Shown here piece by piece: positions 50,450 through 61,803 of a stretch of 64,000 nucleotides of DNA. A model generated the notes under the pieces. The model was not told the origin of the DNA. It did no database searches and saw nothing but the letters and a program-made list of their open reading frames with translations. Each line of letters begins with the position of its first letter. The first letter of the stretch is position 1. A program made the translations under genes and the position numbers. Source of the stretch: Gnetum montanum (lineage: Eukaryota > Streptophyta > Gnetopsida > Gnetales > Gnetaceae); the NCBI GenBank assembly GCA_015680685.1, contig MNCI01018080.1:772760-836759 (forward strand), read 5' to 3'.

Positions 50450-53400
50450 CAATGTCTAATACAATGCTAGAATGCCAATACATAAATAACCAAAGCTTAA
50501 ATTGGAATAAAGCATTAATGAGCTTATAACAAATTAGTGAATCATCCAAGGTCTCTCATCTCCTTCCAATCTGATCAACCTAAAAATAAAATGTGCTATC
50601 ATTATACAACTAAGTAGGAAAGCTTGGCATCATCTCCAGTTGATAAATGGAATGATCTCATGGGAGTTAGGAGAAGCATGGTTGATCTACAAAACATGTT
50701 AGCTCAAAACATCCAACCAAGCATACATATGAACAGCCAAATATCCATCAATAAAAATATAAAAAAACCAAGATTTTGTTTACTACAACTATTACCATAA
50801 TCAAGGAGGCTATCATACATCACACTTAGTATCAAAGGTGTGTCATGTTGTCATGTGTACTTATCAAAAGCCAAGACAACATGTAATCAAACCAAATATC
50901 AAATTACCAACTACTTGGGTTTATTATTAGTCTCAAATGGAACATGAAGCATACTAATGCTAGAGGTGTCACCTAGGACATCAGCTTTGATATTTTTGAG
51001 GCACCAAATAAAAAGGATCAATGAGCCATGGAATCACCCTCTTGTGTAGGATGCAATATACCACAAATGCCATATTGATGCATCCCAGTGGGGGTCAATC
51101 ATCAAAACTTCTCTATGGAGCTCATCTCCAACTAGTCACAGAAACTTGGTGTTATCTCCATCATCCAAACAACCAACAAGCATACAATCATGACATCCAA
51201 AGTGATGGTTTAGGGAAATAACAAAATCAAAAGAATCCATCTCATCAAAGAGATTCAACAATCCAACATATTCCAAAATATTCAAAGGATACAAAAATTT
51301 GACATGTTCTAAAACAAGCAAAAGCTCCAAAAATCAACCCCAAGACAATTATAACATGATAACAAATCTAATTCCACAAATCAAGCATAATGAAGAAAAA
51401 AGGGGACTAAACCAAATACCAACAATAAAAGATGTAGTAACACAATAATACCAAGGTATAATATCTAAATCATGATCAAACATAAAAAAACCTTTATTTT
51501 AACATAGGGTATCAAGGTCTTTATTAATCTCAAAATCGAGTTTAGAGTTATATCGTATCCTAAATGTATAATAGTGAATAAAATTATTATAACATCACTA
51601 TTACTTTGAATTTTCTAACAATTTCAGATCCATATAAAAGCTAATATATTTTTCTAATATTTGGTAAAAATTTAGGGAGATATCTATCAGAACTATAGAG
51701 ACATTGAATCATGAATTTAGCCTTATAGAATTAAGATGAAACAAAAATAGAAAAAGCAGCTGACAATGAATGGACCATAACTCTGTGATGATATATCAAA
51801 TTTCAATGATTTCAAAATAGTTTTAAATATATAAATGTTCAATATATATAGCTACATTTTTAGGTCAAGATCTAGTACGGTGTAACAAATTCAAGGTTTT
51901 TATTGAATGCTATCTAAATTGATAAATTTTGAGATATTGTAGAGAGAAAAATTCATAACTTGGTCAATTTTTTTTTAAATTGATTCTAGATGTATATGGA
52001 TGTTAATACATATCAAAATAGTCATGTAAAATTTTAGAGTTTTATTCTTTACAATTCTAGAGATATATCCTCCGAAAATAGCATCATAAAAATTTCTACA
52101 ATTTTAGATAGGTTTGTAAAACTAATTGATAACACAAAATATACTATGAAATCTAAAATAAGTCTATTTTAAATTGTGGAACTTTTAAAGAAAATTTTAG
52201 AAACCTATAGCTCAAATCCTAACTCAAATGTATGTAAAAGATACAAGCATTTCTCTAAGTCATATCTATTCTACTAATGAAATTATCTACACCTTGAAAC
52301 CATAGCTTCATGAAAGGAAATAATACAAGAAAAAAGAAAAATAGTAGATCAAGAAATTTCATGGATCCACATGAGATTTATATAAAATTCATAAACTAAA
52401 TTAAAATCACAAAATCTTCCTTGAAATTAATTTGCAAAACCTATCCCATAAAAGTATTGGTAAAATTCTCATAAACCCAAGCTCAAACTTGGTGGAATTA
52501 ACAATACAATCAATTACATGTAAAAAAGTATATACCAAATAGTATAATAAGCATTCAAAGCAATTCCCATGAGCCCATAAACATTATCACGAAATATGGA
52601 AAGAATCCATATAGAACCCATTCCACAAATCTACATAAACCTAGAATCGTAAATGGAAAAGGAGCCAAGATTACTTACCTTTGAATTTGTATGATGGATA
52701 TCCATAGAAGAGATGAGAAAAATAACAAATCCAAGTAATTAGTACAACCAATTTATAAGCCACTAGTGTTTCCATAGCATCAATCTCTCATAGCACTTCT
52801 CTTGAATCATCAAGGTATGTGGGAAGAAAGCACCATTAAAGTTTAATAAATTTTTCCAAAACCAAGAATAGGAGAAAACAATCAAGTTAGTAAAAATAAT
52901 GCTAAAGTAAGAGAATATTTCCATTAATCAAATCCATCCAACACATAAATTCTTACCAATCTCACATAACTTCCATACATTTCAAAGTAAATATTATAAA
53001 ATCCATAATACCAAAAATAGACTAAAAAGCCTCTAACTATGAAATAAAACTAATTTAAATTAAATAATTTACTAGACACTATCCCACCATAGTAGCACAG
53101 GGTCATAACATATACTCTAGAAAAATAATTAAAAAATCCATAATAAAGCATATACACATATATAAAACATCATTTGGATGATAATAAATCATATATACAT
53201 ATATATAACATGAATCTAAAAGGATACATTATAACATCCAATCATCTAAGCATTCCAAAGTTCATCATTATAAATCATCACACGTAAAATCATAAATATA
53301 TTGAACCATAAACATGCATAAATCACATACCCAAGCTTAGTCATCACAAATTCTAAAAAGATCATATGTTCCAATGGTATAAAAAATATGGGGTGTTACA
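50450..53400 (-). repeat. Probable long chromovirus LTR
   Basis: The minus strand starts tgtaacaccccatattttt at 53400, immediately downstream of a purine-rich PPT (53401-53425) that ends the chromovirus pol. Del/Tekay-type LTRs can be 2-4 kb, AT-rich and free of ORFs, as here. The other end could not be located, so 50450 is a guess. Confidence 0.45.
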
Positions 53401-55184
53401 TTCTTCTTCCCCCTCCACCCATCCTTAAGAATCTTCCTTTCGGAAGATCTCAAGATGGAAAGAACATTAATTAGACTATCTTCTAAGTAGTATCTTGCAA
53501 CCCATGATGGCTCCATAAGATCTTTATCATATAAGCTATCCTACTACATGATTGATGCTCCATTCAGTCCAAAATCCTAACAAGATGCTCCAAATTTGAT
53601 GCATTAGCTTGAGGCTATACCTTAGCCCAATCAACAACATGACTATCATTGGGAATGTACTTCTAGAGCATGTAGATATGAAGTACATCATGCATGCTTA
53701 AAAGCAATGGAGGTAAACCAACATGATACATAACCTTTTCTATGTATGGAAGGATCTCAAAAAGTCTAATATAATGACGTGAAAATTTATCTTTTTGATA
53801 GAAATGCATCAAGCCTTTTAGTAAAGATACATGAACAGTCACCTTATTACTCACTGCAATTTCAAGAGGATTCCTCCTATGGTTTGTGTACGTTACTTGT
53901 TGATCCTGCACTACCCTAAGCTACTCACAGATCTTCTTGATCTATTTTTTCATTATAGTCAATTGTGTCCTAACAAAAGAGAGTTTTTAAAGGTGACTTG
54001 TATAGAAATTCATACAGTTCTACCTTTAGACTAGCTTGATAATTTTTGTTGTAAGAAAATTATGCCAATAGCAACAAAATATCCAAACTATCTAAAAACT
54101 ATAATGCACTAGACTAAAGTATGTTCTTAGACACTTGATTGACTCTCTTGACCTGACCATCATTTTGTGAAAAATAAGCCAAACTCATGTTTAGCTTAGT
54201 ATCTAGGCTATCCATGAATGGATGCCAAAATAGAAAAGTGAATTTTGCATCATGATCTAAGATAATCTTGGTAGGAATTCCATGTAATTGTACAATTCCA
54301 AAGATGGGTAACTATGTAACATCCTTCATGCTAATTGAAATCTTTGTAGCTAGGAAATGAGTTAACTTGGTCAACAAGTCTACAATAATGAGGATAGCAT
54401 CCTTTCCACCTCTAGTGCATGGTAAAACAATAATGAAATTTATATTGATCACGTCATGCTTTGACTTTGGAATAGTATGAGGGTACAATTAATCACCTAG
54501 TTGTTAGTGTTCAAGTTTATCCTATTGAAAAATCAAATATTTAGCCACAAATTCTGTAATCTATTTCTTCATGCCTAGTTACTAGTACAACCTCCTCAAC
54601 ATTTACTATATCTTATCATTACCCAAATGTATTTGAAGCCTACAGAGATGAGCTTCTTCTAATAGATGCTACTAGAAGAATCAGGCACACATGGCTAATC
54701 CTTAGGATGAAGCAACCTAAGTGCATTAACTACCATGTAAGAATCACTAGATTTCATAAGCTCATCGCATCAAGGATCACACTACTACTTCACATGAATC
54801 TTACATATCACATCTGATTGAATCACCAAACTATGGATCTTACCAGCCACATAATTCAAAGCATCAATAACAACAATTTTTTGCATGTTTGATACTAGAT
54901 GATAAAATCAAAATTGGCTAGTAGCTAAAACTAGCTCCTTTGACATAGGTTTAACTAAGGTTGATTCATCAAATACTACAATTTCTTTTGATTCATCCAA
55001 ATCATCAACTATTATTTGAACAAGTAGTGGCACCAAAGTTTCAAGGAAAACACTACTATTCCTAACTTAAGATCATGTGTGAGGTAGCACATCTCACAAT
55101 GCTTAAGCTATCATGAGGCATAGGCTACCACATTTTCCTCTTTCATGAGAACACATCCATAAGCATCTCCTAATGCATGAGTAC
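53401..55184 (-). mobile_element. Ty3/gypsy chromovirus pol, copy 1: RNase H and integrase
   Basis: Minus-strand order: an RNase H region near DAYGCVLMKEENVVAYAS (about 55180-55120), then the integrase core (VDLLTKLTHFLA, about 54390; HGIPTKIILDHDAKF, about 54280; LNMSLAYFSQNDGQVKRVNQ, 54190-54132). The integrase C-terminus follows (VTVHVSLLKGLMHFYQKDKF, HVGLPPLLLSMHDVLHIYML; 53840-53663). The catalytic Glu of the DDE triad (usually GQxER) is Lys here, codon 54147-54149. Stops are scattered. It is cut at 55184 by the LTR of element C. Confidence 0.85.
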
Positions 55185-56062
55185 TGATAAATCATGTTTT
55201 TCATCACTCCAATATCGGGGTGGTTGCAATATCGGGTATAGGATATCGGGTATGTGATATCGTTGCCCAAGATGCGATATTGTACATTCGATATCACAGG
55301 ATTTCTCTCAGGTCTATACATACTACACCCAAGCATACAATTGGAAGCAAGTTTTTAGCAGTCAGTAACGAAACTTTTTTAGTTTGTCTATTTGAAATTT
55401 AGAATATTTTCCAAGTGCCCACAGCAGGAGGTCTAAGTGTGAACAAATCTTTATTCAAGAATTGATGTACCTGAGCACACCATTGTGTTGGCAATAAAGA
55501 TGAGCTCTTTGATCCATTCCTTGCAGCACTTGAGATTTTCTTTCCTATGCATTTATATTTTATGCAATTTACATTAATGTTATTTATGTAGTAATTAATT
55601 TTGATTAATTAAGAAACTTATTAAGATACACAAGCATGACCCCTTTGAGCATACGTGTGACACTTGGTAGCTTAGAAATGATTAGCGTTTGACAATCCAA
55701 TAGTGTTTACATGAAGTTCAGGATGTGTCTAGGAAGTGGGAACGGTTACTTGTGTTATGTTAGATTAAACTATAGTTTACTTAGCAATTATTCACTCTTA
55801 CTATTAATCACTATTACTTTCATTCTTGTTCTGGGTGAGTAATTCCATAAAAACACAAAATAATAAAAATCATATGCCTCAGTTACACTTAACCATACAA
55901 TTGCATTCCACAAGTGGGACTGGGAAGACAATGAACGAACAACATGGACACACTATTTAGCTCTAGTATACTTAGTAACTATAGTCTACGAAATTCGACC
56001 AAATTGCACGTGAACGCTTGTGATTTGTATGGTTGGGCATAGGGGTACCTTGCCACTCATCA
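55185..56062 (+). repeat. 5' LTR of gypsy element C
   Basis: It starts tgataaatcatgttt and ends ggggtaccttgccactcatca. U3 (55208-55300) has seven GATATC/AATATC-centred strings (caatatcggg, ggatatcggg, tgatatcgtt, gcgatattgt, cgatatcaca), like the element N family. The remainder is related to the element M LTR. Confidence 0.82.
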
Positions 56063-56063
56063 T

Positions 56064-56081
56064 TGGTGCCATTGCTAGGGA
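56064..56081 (+). other. Primer binding site of element C
   Basis: tggtgccattgctaggga lies one base after the LTR, a variant of the same PBS as in elements M and N. Confidence 0.8.
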
Positions 56082-56228
56082 CTATAGTTCTTTGTGCGCT
56101 ATCTAAACCTAGTGAAATTTAGTAACCTCATTGTTTGAACCCTAAGAGTCAAATTCTATGAAAACAAAAATTATTATTATTATTATTATTAAATTAAATC
56201 TTAATTGCAAACTGTTTATTAACATAAA

Positions 56229-57340
56229 ATGTCTTCTTCTCATAGGAGCCCATCTTCACCCAGGGCATTTCAAGTACCTCAACAATACTAGGTGGTATAT
56301 GCTCATACTGATGAGCATGTACTAGAATTTACCTTCATCCTACATCAAGATGAACTAATGCAGTGGCACAATGTGGAAGGCAACATTGTGTTGCCACCTG
56401 GCTGATCTGTTCCAACAATGCTCTAGCTAATGCTAGCATGACATGGGCTTCAACATCTCCATGGAGAATATGAGATGTGAGATCCTGACTCAAGGGACTA
56501 TCATTCCACTGAAGTGCAAAGATAAAGGGATTGGCAGCTGGAGCACCAACACAAGCTTGTGAAGGGAAAGGGATCAAATATCTTTCCACCTCTGCTTGGC
56601 CCAATTGATGAAGGTGATCACTTCTTTAGTGATTCTTCTCTCTTTGACTTTGTTTAAGAAGCCCTCAGCCAGACTGTACAATCTACAATGCATAATCCAA
56701 ATTTTGATCAAAACAGATCCAATGACAAAAATGGATCTAGAGAAGTAAGTCAAGAAAAGGGACAAAGGAGATCATGATCGTGATCATGGTAATAAGCATC
56801 AAAGGAAGGATGATAGACGTCAGCATGGAGCAAGTTTTCCTTCTTCTTCCCCTTCATCATCATCTTCTTCTTCATTGGGTTCAAATCATGGCCATAGATA
56901 AAATAACCATGATGGAGGTGATCAACAGGACTAGAATAATAGAAGGGACCATCAGGACAGTCACGATTGAAGATGTGGGCAATCCATAGAGGCCCAACAT
57001 CAAGAAAGAAGGGCTAGTAGGGAACATCATAGGCACCACCATCATGGCTTTAATGAACCTCTACTTGCTACTCGAGGCATGTTAAATATTACAGAGGCTA
57101 TGAAGATTCCAATAAGGCCTATGAAGGAAAGTAGAATAAAGAGGCTGGATATGAACAACATCCCTTAGTTTGAGGGAGGATATTATGCTAATCTACAAAA
57201 TCATCTTTAGGCCTTTCAAGATGCATGTGCCTTGCAGAATATTGAAAATGACTAGAAAAATCTAAAATTATTTCCAAGGACACTCATAAAGGAAGTAAAA
57301 AGTTGGTTGGTCAAGGGTTGCTTTAGGCTTTAGGTTGTAC
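56229..57340 (+). pseudogene. Gypsy element C gag
   Basis: It begins MSSSHRSPSSPRAFQVPQQY, the same start as element M gag. QWHNVEGNIVLPPG (about 56362), GSREVSQEKGQRRS and a charged linker follow. The second half reads FEGGYYANLQNHL, FQDACALQNIEND and KLFPRTLIKEVKSWL (57170-57310), the gag capsid core. Many stops are present, mostly TAG or TGA. The frame ends where an opposed gag begins near 57345. Confidence 0.78.
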
Positions 57341-57344
57341 TTGA

Positions 57345-58543
57345 AGCGTGTCACAAACTTGCTTATGAGATCCTCCAAAGAGGAGATTGAGGCCTTGGGT
57401 AGCATGCGATACTAGTCTAAGGCCTTGTTCATGAGTGACATGGGAAACACATGCATGATGGCATGTGGCCAAGCTTGAAAGAGTAGGCACTCAGATCAAA
57501 ATGTGACCAAGTGTGCATTAGGATCCCCTTCACCATTGTACTTGGTGAATTGAGGTAGCTGGACCCTAGTTGGGAGAGTTAGAGGTGGTACCATAGGACT
57601 TATGAGGTCATCTCGGTAAAAGTCCACCACCTTGACAGTGTTGGAGGAGGTAGCCTTAAGTCGGTTGATCTTCTCCATCAAGCTTTGGATTAGTTGGATG
57701 CCTGATCCAAGCTTGGGGATGTGCCAGCCAGTTGCATTGGCTGGGCTTGGCTTGGTTGCATAGCATAGGGCAGAATTGTTGGTTGTGGAGTTTGCTAGTT
57801 TAACGTCATAGTGGATAGACGTTGCCAGTTTACCATCATAGCGGATAGGGGTTGCTAGTTTAACATCATAGCAGATGGTTGTTGATGTGTTGGCTAAGTG
57901 ATGGGTGTGGTGATCAAAGTAGGCCACACATGAGTGGGTTGGACAGACACCGCAGATGTTAATGAGATAGGTAGGACGTAGGATGCTTGAGTTGTTTGGG
58001 GCTAGGAGGTGACCCCTACATGAGTATAGGGTTGGGCAAATGCAGCAGTCACTTGCAAGGAAGGCTAAATTGGCATGGTCACCCTCTTAGAGAGGATGGG
58101 TGGACCAAACTGAGGAGAGGCTGTACTAGGAATCAGTTGTTGGAAGATGGTGTAGGGATGGCTCTCATGTTCAAAGTAGGCCTTGAACTCATCTTCCTCC
58201 TTCCGTGAGGCTTCCTTGTAGGTTGTCCTTGCATCATGCTTGTTTGCATGGATGATCTGGGACAACAACTAGTGGTAGGACTTTGTGAGTGGGATTATGT
58301 CAAATAAGGAGGGGTTGTACATTGTCCATTCTGGTGGACTTGTTCATAGTCCTGTTTTACCTCCAAATCAAGGTAATCCACTAGTAGTCTTACTTGGATT
58401 TTGGCACAAATAAAATTGTATTGTTCATGGGTTAGTGTAGCATGCTTTGGCTGGATCCTAGTGTCAAATGTGTTAGACACCAACGTGGAAGGTTGATCTG
58501 GATTCATATTCATAGATCGGGTTGTGAGAGTTGCTATTTGCAA
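57345..58543 (-). pseudogene. Gypsy element D gag, opposed to element C gag
   Basis: The minus strand starts around MNMNPDQPSTLVSNTFDTRI and contains HEQYNFICAKIQVRLLVDYL. A repeat of about three YDVKLATPIR-like units (57790-57890) follows, then PRVQLPQFTKYNGEGDPNAH (about 57580-57520), the start of the capsid core. It continues to CMLPKASISSLEDLISKF and is truncated at about 57345. Two gags thus meet tail to tail. Confidence 0.78.
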
Positions 58544-58689
58544 AAAATGGCTAACTCTAAAAACTGTAAAACAATGACGAGGTTTGTCGGTAGTAGAAAA
58601 ATGTAAGAAAACAACAAAGTGTAAAAATGCAGGACAAATGACTAAGTATGGAAATATAGAAAAAGTGTCAAGTATGAAAACTATTGAAA

Positions 58690-59040
58690 ATGGCCAACTC
58701 TAGTGCTACACTCGCTATGTTGGAGCTTCCTATGCTTGCTACGCTAGAGCTTGCTAGGCTATAGCTTGTCATGCTCACTACACTAGAGCTTGCTACACTA
58801 TAGCTTGTCATGCTCGCTACACTGGAGTTTGCTCTGCTCGCTATGCTAGAGCTTGCTACACTATAGCTTGTCATGCTTGCTACGCTAGAGCTTGCTATGC
58901 TAGAGCTTGCTACACTCGCTACGCTAGAGATTGCTATAATATAGCTTGTCAAGCTCGCTACACTGGAGCTTCCAATGCTATATCTTGTCACGCTCACTAC
59001 ACTAGATCTCGGTATGCTTTGAGAACTTGTTACACTCTCT
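58690..59040 (-). repeat. 15-bp minisatellite, Ser/Ala-coding on the minus strand
   Basis: About 20 degenerate units of gctacgctagagctt (58700-59015) occur, with a 30- or 45-bp higher order (gcttgtcatgctcgctacac). The minus strand is open through it for 127 codons as S-x-A-S-S-type repeats (MDVVESVTSSQSIPRSS, SVASMTSYSVASSSIAS). It lies between the element D promoter and gag. Confidence 0.85.
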
Positions 59041-59847
59041 ACAACATCCAAATTTTTGACTAAGTGCTAATTAAAAATACAGACAGAAATGGTTTAGGCC
59101 CTTGTTCTAGCACCATAAACTATGACGTTTGAAAAGGTTAATGGTTGGAACATCGAGAGGTCATCGAGTGTATAGCCTAACCCCAAATCCGCAAGAGGGT
59201 AGTTCTGGAGAAAACAGAAGTGGGGTGCCCTAAACGGTCTTGTCAATCAAGCAGGGATGTACTTGGTGTTAAAACAACTATTTGCAAGAAGAGTTTATAC
59301 TATATTATGCATGGGCATAGGGTCTCGCTAAGCTAGAGTGTAGTAGGGTGTCCCGGCCTAAGAATAGTGATGTGAAGATGCAAACATGTATGAAAAAAGT
59401 GAGAAAATACAAGTGTTACTGAATGCCAAAGAGAAATGCTTGAGAAATGCAATAGAGTTTTAGAACAGTAGTGCACCGTCCCAAAAGAGGGAGTGTAGTT
59501 GATTCACAAAGGGATACACAGTGTAAAATAGGCACAGTGGGAGCACAGTCATAGCCTTAATGGTGTCAGGTTATGAAGTCTAGTGCTTATTGTGTTGGAC
59601 TATGCCTACCGAGTTGATAGCCATGGTGTACCATGTGATGTTCTACAGGGTTGCAATGGGGATGTAGTGTACTGTGTGATGTAGCTGTGCCTCTTTGCTG
59701 ATGTAGTATGCTTTGTGTCTTGTTTGCCCATGGAGCTAAGTGTCAAGATGCCAAAGTGCCAAATGCTAAAATGGAAGTGCCAACTTCCTTATTGGTGAGA
59801 TAAAAAATGTCAACTGTCCTCCTCCTCCTTTTCAAAAGATGGCACAG

Positions 59848-59900
59848 GGGTATTTATAGGGTTAGGGTTAGCCCAGAATGCAAATAAAGTGCCACGTGGT
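59848..59900 (-). promoter_or_regulatory. Element D promoter: TATA box and G-box
   Basis: The minus strand has cctataaata (59851-59860) and, about 35 bases upstream, gccacgtggc-like cacgtg at 59893-59898, a plant G-box core. A second cacgtg is at 59978-59983 in the upstream repeats. Confidence 0.65.
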
Positions 59901-59919
59901 AGTGCGGTGGGTGGGACCA

Positions 59920-60050
59920 TGCTCGTCCCATGTTATGTGTGGGACACGGGATGCTAGCTGCTATGCTCATCCCATGTCACGTGTGAGACATGGGATGTTT
60001 GCTGTTAGGCCTGTCCCCTATTACACGCGGGACATGGAACACTGGCTGTA
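59920..60050. repeat. Three about 59-bp repeats with a GTCCCATGT...ACATGGGA inverted motif
   Basis: catgctcgtcccatgttatg, atgctcatcccatgtcacgt and ggcctgtcccctattacacg start three related units. Each contains an imperfect inverted repeat. In the second, tcccatgt and acatggga are perfect 8-bp arms around a cacgtg. Confidence 0.75.
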
Positions 60051-60056
60051 ATGCTA

Positions 60057-60455
60057 GACAAGGTGCTACGCTGCAGTAGACATGGTGCTACGCTACGTAG
60101 TGTGACTGGGTGCTATGCTGCAGTAGACATGGTGCTACACTATGCAGCGTGACAGGGTGCTACGCTATAGTAGACATGGTGCTACGCTACGCAGTGTGAC
60201 AAGGTGCTGCGCTACAGTAGACATGGTGCTATGCTTTGTAGCATAACAGGGTGCTACGTTGTAGTAGACATGGTGCTATGCTACGCAGCGTGACATGGTG
60301 CTACATTGTAGTAGACATGGTGCTACGCTATGTAGTGTGATAGGGTGCTATGTTGCAGTAGACATGGTGCTATCCTATGCAGTGTAACAGGGTGCTACGC
60401 TACAGTAGACATGGTGCTATGCTATGCAGTATAACAAGGTGACATGTGAATCTGC
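60057..60455. repeat. 47-bp tandem repeat, eight units in strict register
   Basis: acatggtgct begins at 60080, 60127, 60174, 60221, 60268, 60315, 60362 and 60409, exactly 47 bases apart each time. Units differ by a few substitutions but have no indels. The array lies upstream (minus sense) of the element D TATA box. Confidence 0.95.
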
Positions 60456-60898
60456 AGAAAGTGCCAGCATTCTAACACTTAGAAAAATTTTGCAAATCTA
60501 GCAGTTGGAGCTGACTACACTCAACACTTGGAAAAATATGGGCAAAGTGCCACCATTTTGACAATGAGCCATATTTACAGTTGCGATGTTGAGACCTGAA
60601 ATTTTGTGGTATTTCACTTAGCAACCACCATTACTTAGGACCATCTGATCTTCTCCAACAAGCTTCATACCATCAAGGAACGTGTTGTCTAATTTTTGAA
60701 GAGTTGAGTCATGGTGTTGAATTTTGTGTCTTAGACACCTTCATTGTTTTGTAATGTATGGATTTGTACACCCAGGTATTCCATTTTTTGTCAAGTCAAT
60801 CAGTTTGTTTTGTTTGAAGAAAAGTTAGCCAATAATCCCATACCTTCCCAATTTTGTAAAAGAACTTGAGGACAAGTTTTCATTTAGTCATGGGGGCA
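60456..60898 (+). other. 3' internal end of element C with PPT
   Basis: There is no coding content. It ends catttagtcatgggggca (PPT, about 60881-60898) directly before tgatgggtcctg. The PPT orientation shows that the LTR at 60899 is a 3' LTR of a plus-strand element. Confidence 0.6.
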
Positions 60899-61803
60899 TG
60901 ATGGGTCCTGTTTGGTTGGATGCATTGACAAGGCCTCATTGAAGTGACCTTGACTGGGCCTTGTTGACGCATCATATCATGCGTCGACAAGGGCCCATTG
61001 ACGCAGTGTTGGTTTTCTTGATTTTTGGCTATAAAGAAGCACTTGCAGCTACATTTATGGAAAGTAGAGATTGTAGTTGTAGTGGAGATCTTCCATTTTT
61101 TCCATTTAAAAGTTAGAATTTTCCCCCGAGTGCCCATAACAAGATTCATTGTGTGTACGGATCTTTATTTGAGCATTGTTTTACCTAAGCACAATAGTGT
61201 GTGCGGCAATAAAGACAAGCTTTCTAATGAACCTTGCAGCACTTTGGATAGATTAGCTATTTTATTTATGCATTTAATATTTTCAATTATTTATTAAATG
61301 CTTTCAATTATTTATCAAATATTTTTCAGTTATTACATTAATGAGACAATTAAGCAAGATAGATTACACACATAAGTATGACTGCTTTGAGTGTAACACA
61401 TATTCGCTTGATAATTCTAGTAGTGTTATTGCTTGGTATACATAGTAGCGTAGTGTTTGGTAGCTTGGTAGTGGATACATGAGTTCAGATGCTTATGTCA
61501 GAATTAGTTAAATGCCAGATAATTAGTTAATTTAGTTTAGTTAATCCAATTCCTTTTATCTACATTTTGAGCACCAAAACTATAAAACACAAAATGATAA
61601 AAATTAGATGCCTTAGTTACAATTAACCATACCAAAAAATGTCATAAGTGTAATTGGGAAGATAATGATTGACCTTAAGGATAGATTCACTTCCTAAAGG
61701 ATTAGTACACTGGAAATGATAAAGTCCATGGAATTTGACCAGATCATGCATGAACGCTTTGTGATTCATATGGTTGGGCATAGGGGTATCTTGACACTCA
61801 TCA
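60899..61803 (+). repeat. Gypsy 3' LTR (element C family)
   Basis: 905 bp from tgatgggtcctg to tcttgacactcatca. From the TATA region (ggctataaagaagc, about 61027) onward it matches the LTRs at 25447 and 55185. Its U3 has five or six TTGACG/TTGATG-type units (gcattgacaaggcctcattg, cgtcgacaagggcccattga) and no GATATC array. It is followed by degenerate chromovirus sequence without a matching target duplication. Confidence 0.83.

Noticed and set aside
60057-60455. 47-bp tandem array considered as a CRISPR array or centromeric satellite
   Set aside because: Whole units repeat without spacers, and eight units next to a TATA box and gag fit an LTR enhancer array better. A CENH3 satellite would be far longer.
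55185-61803. Element C as a simple complete LTR retrotransposon
   Set aside because: The U3 parts of the two LTRs differ, there is no matching target duplication, and an opposed gag with its own promoter lies inside. It is composite.
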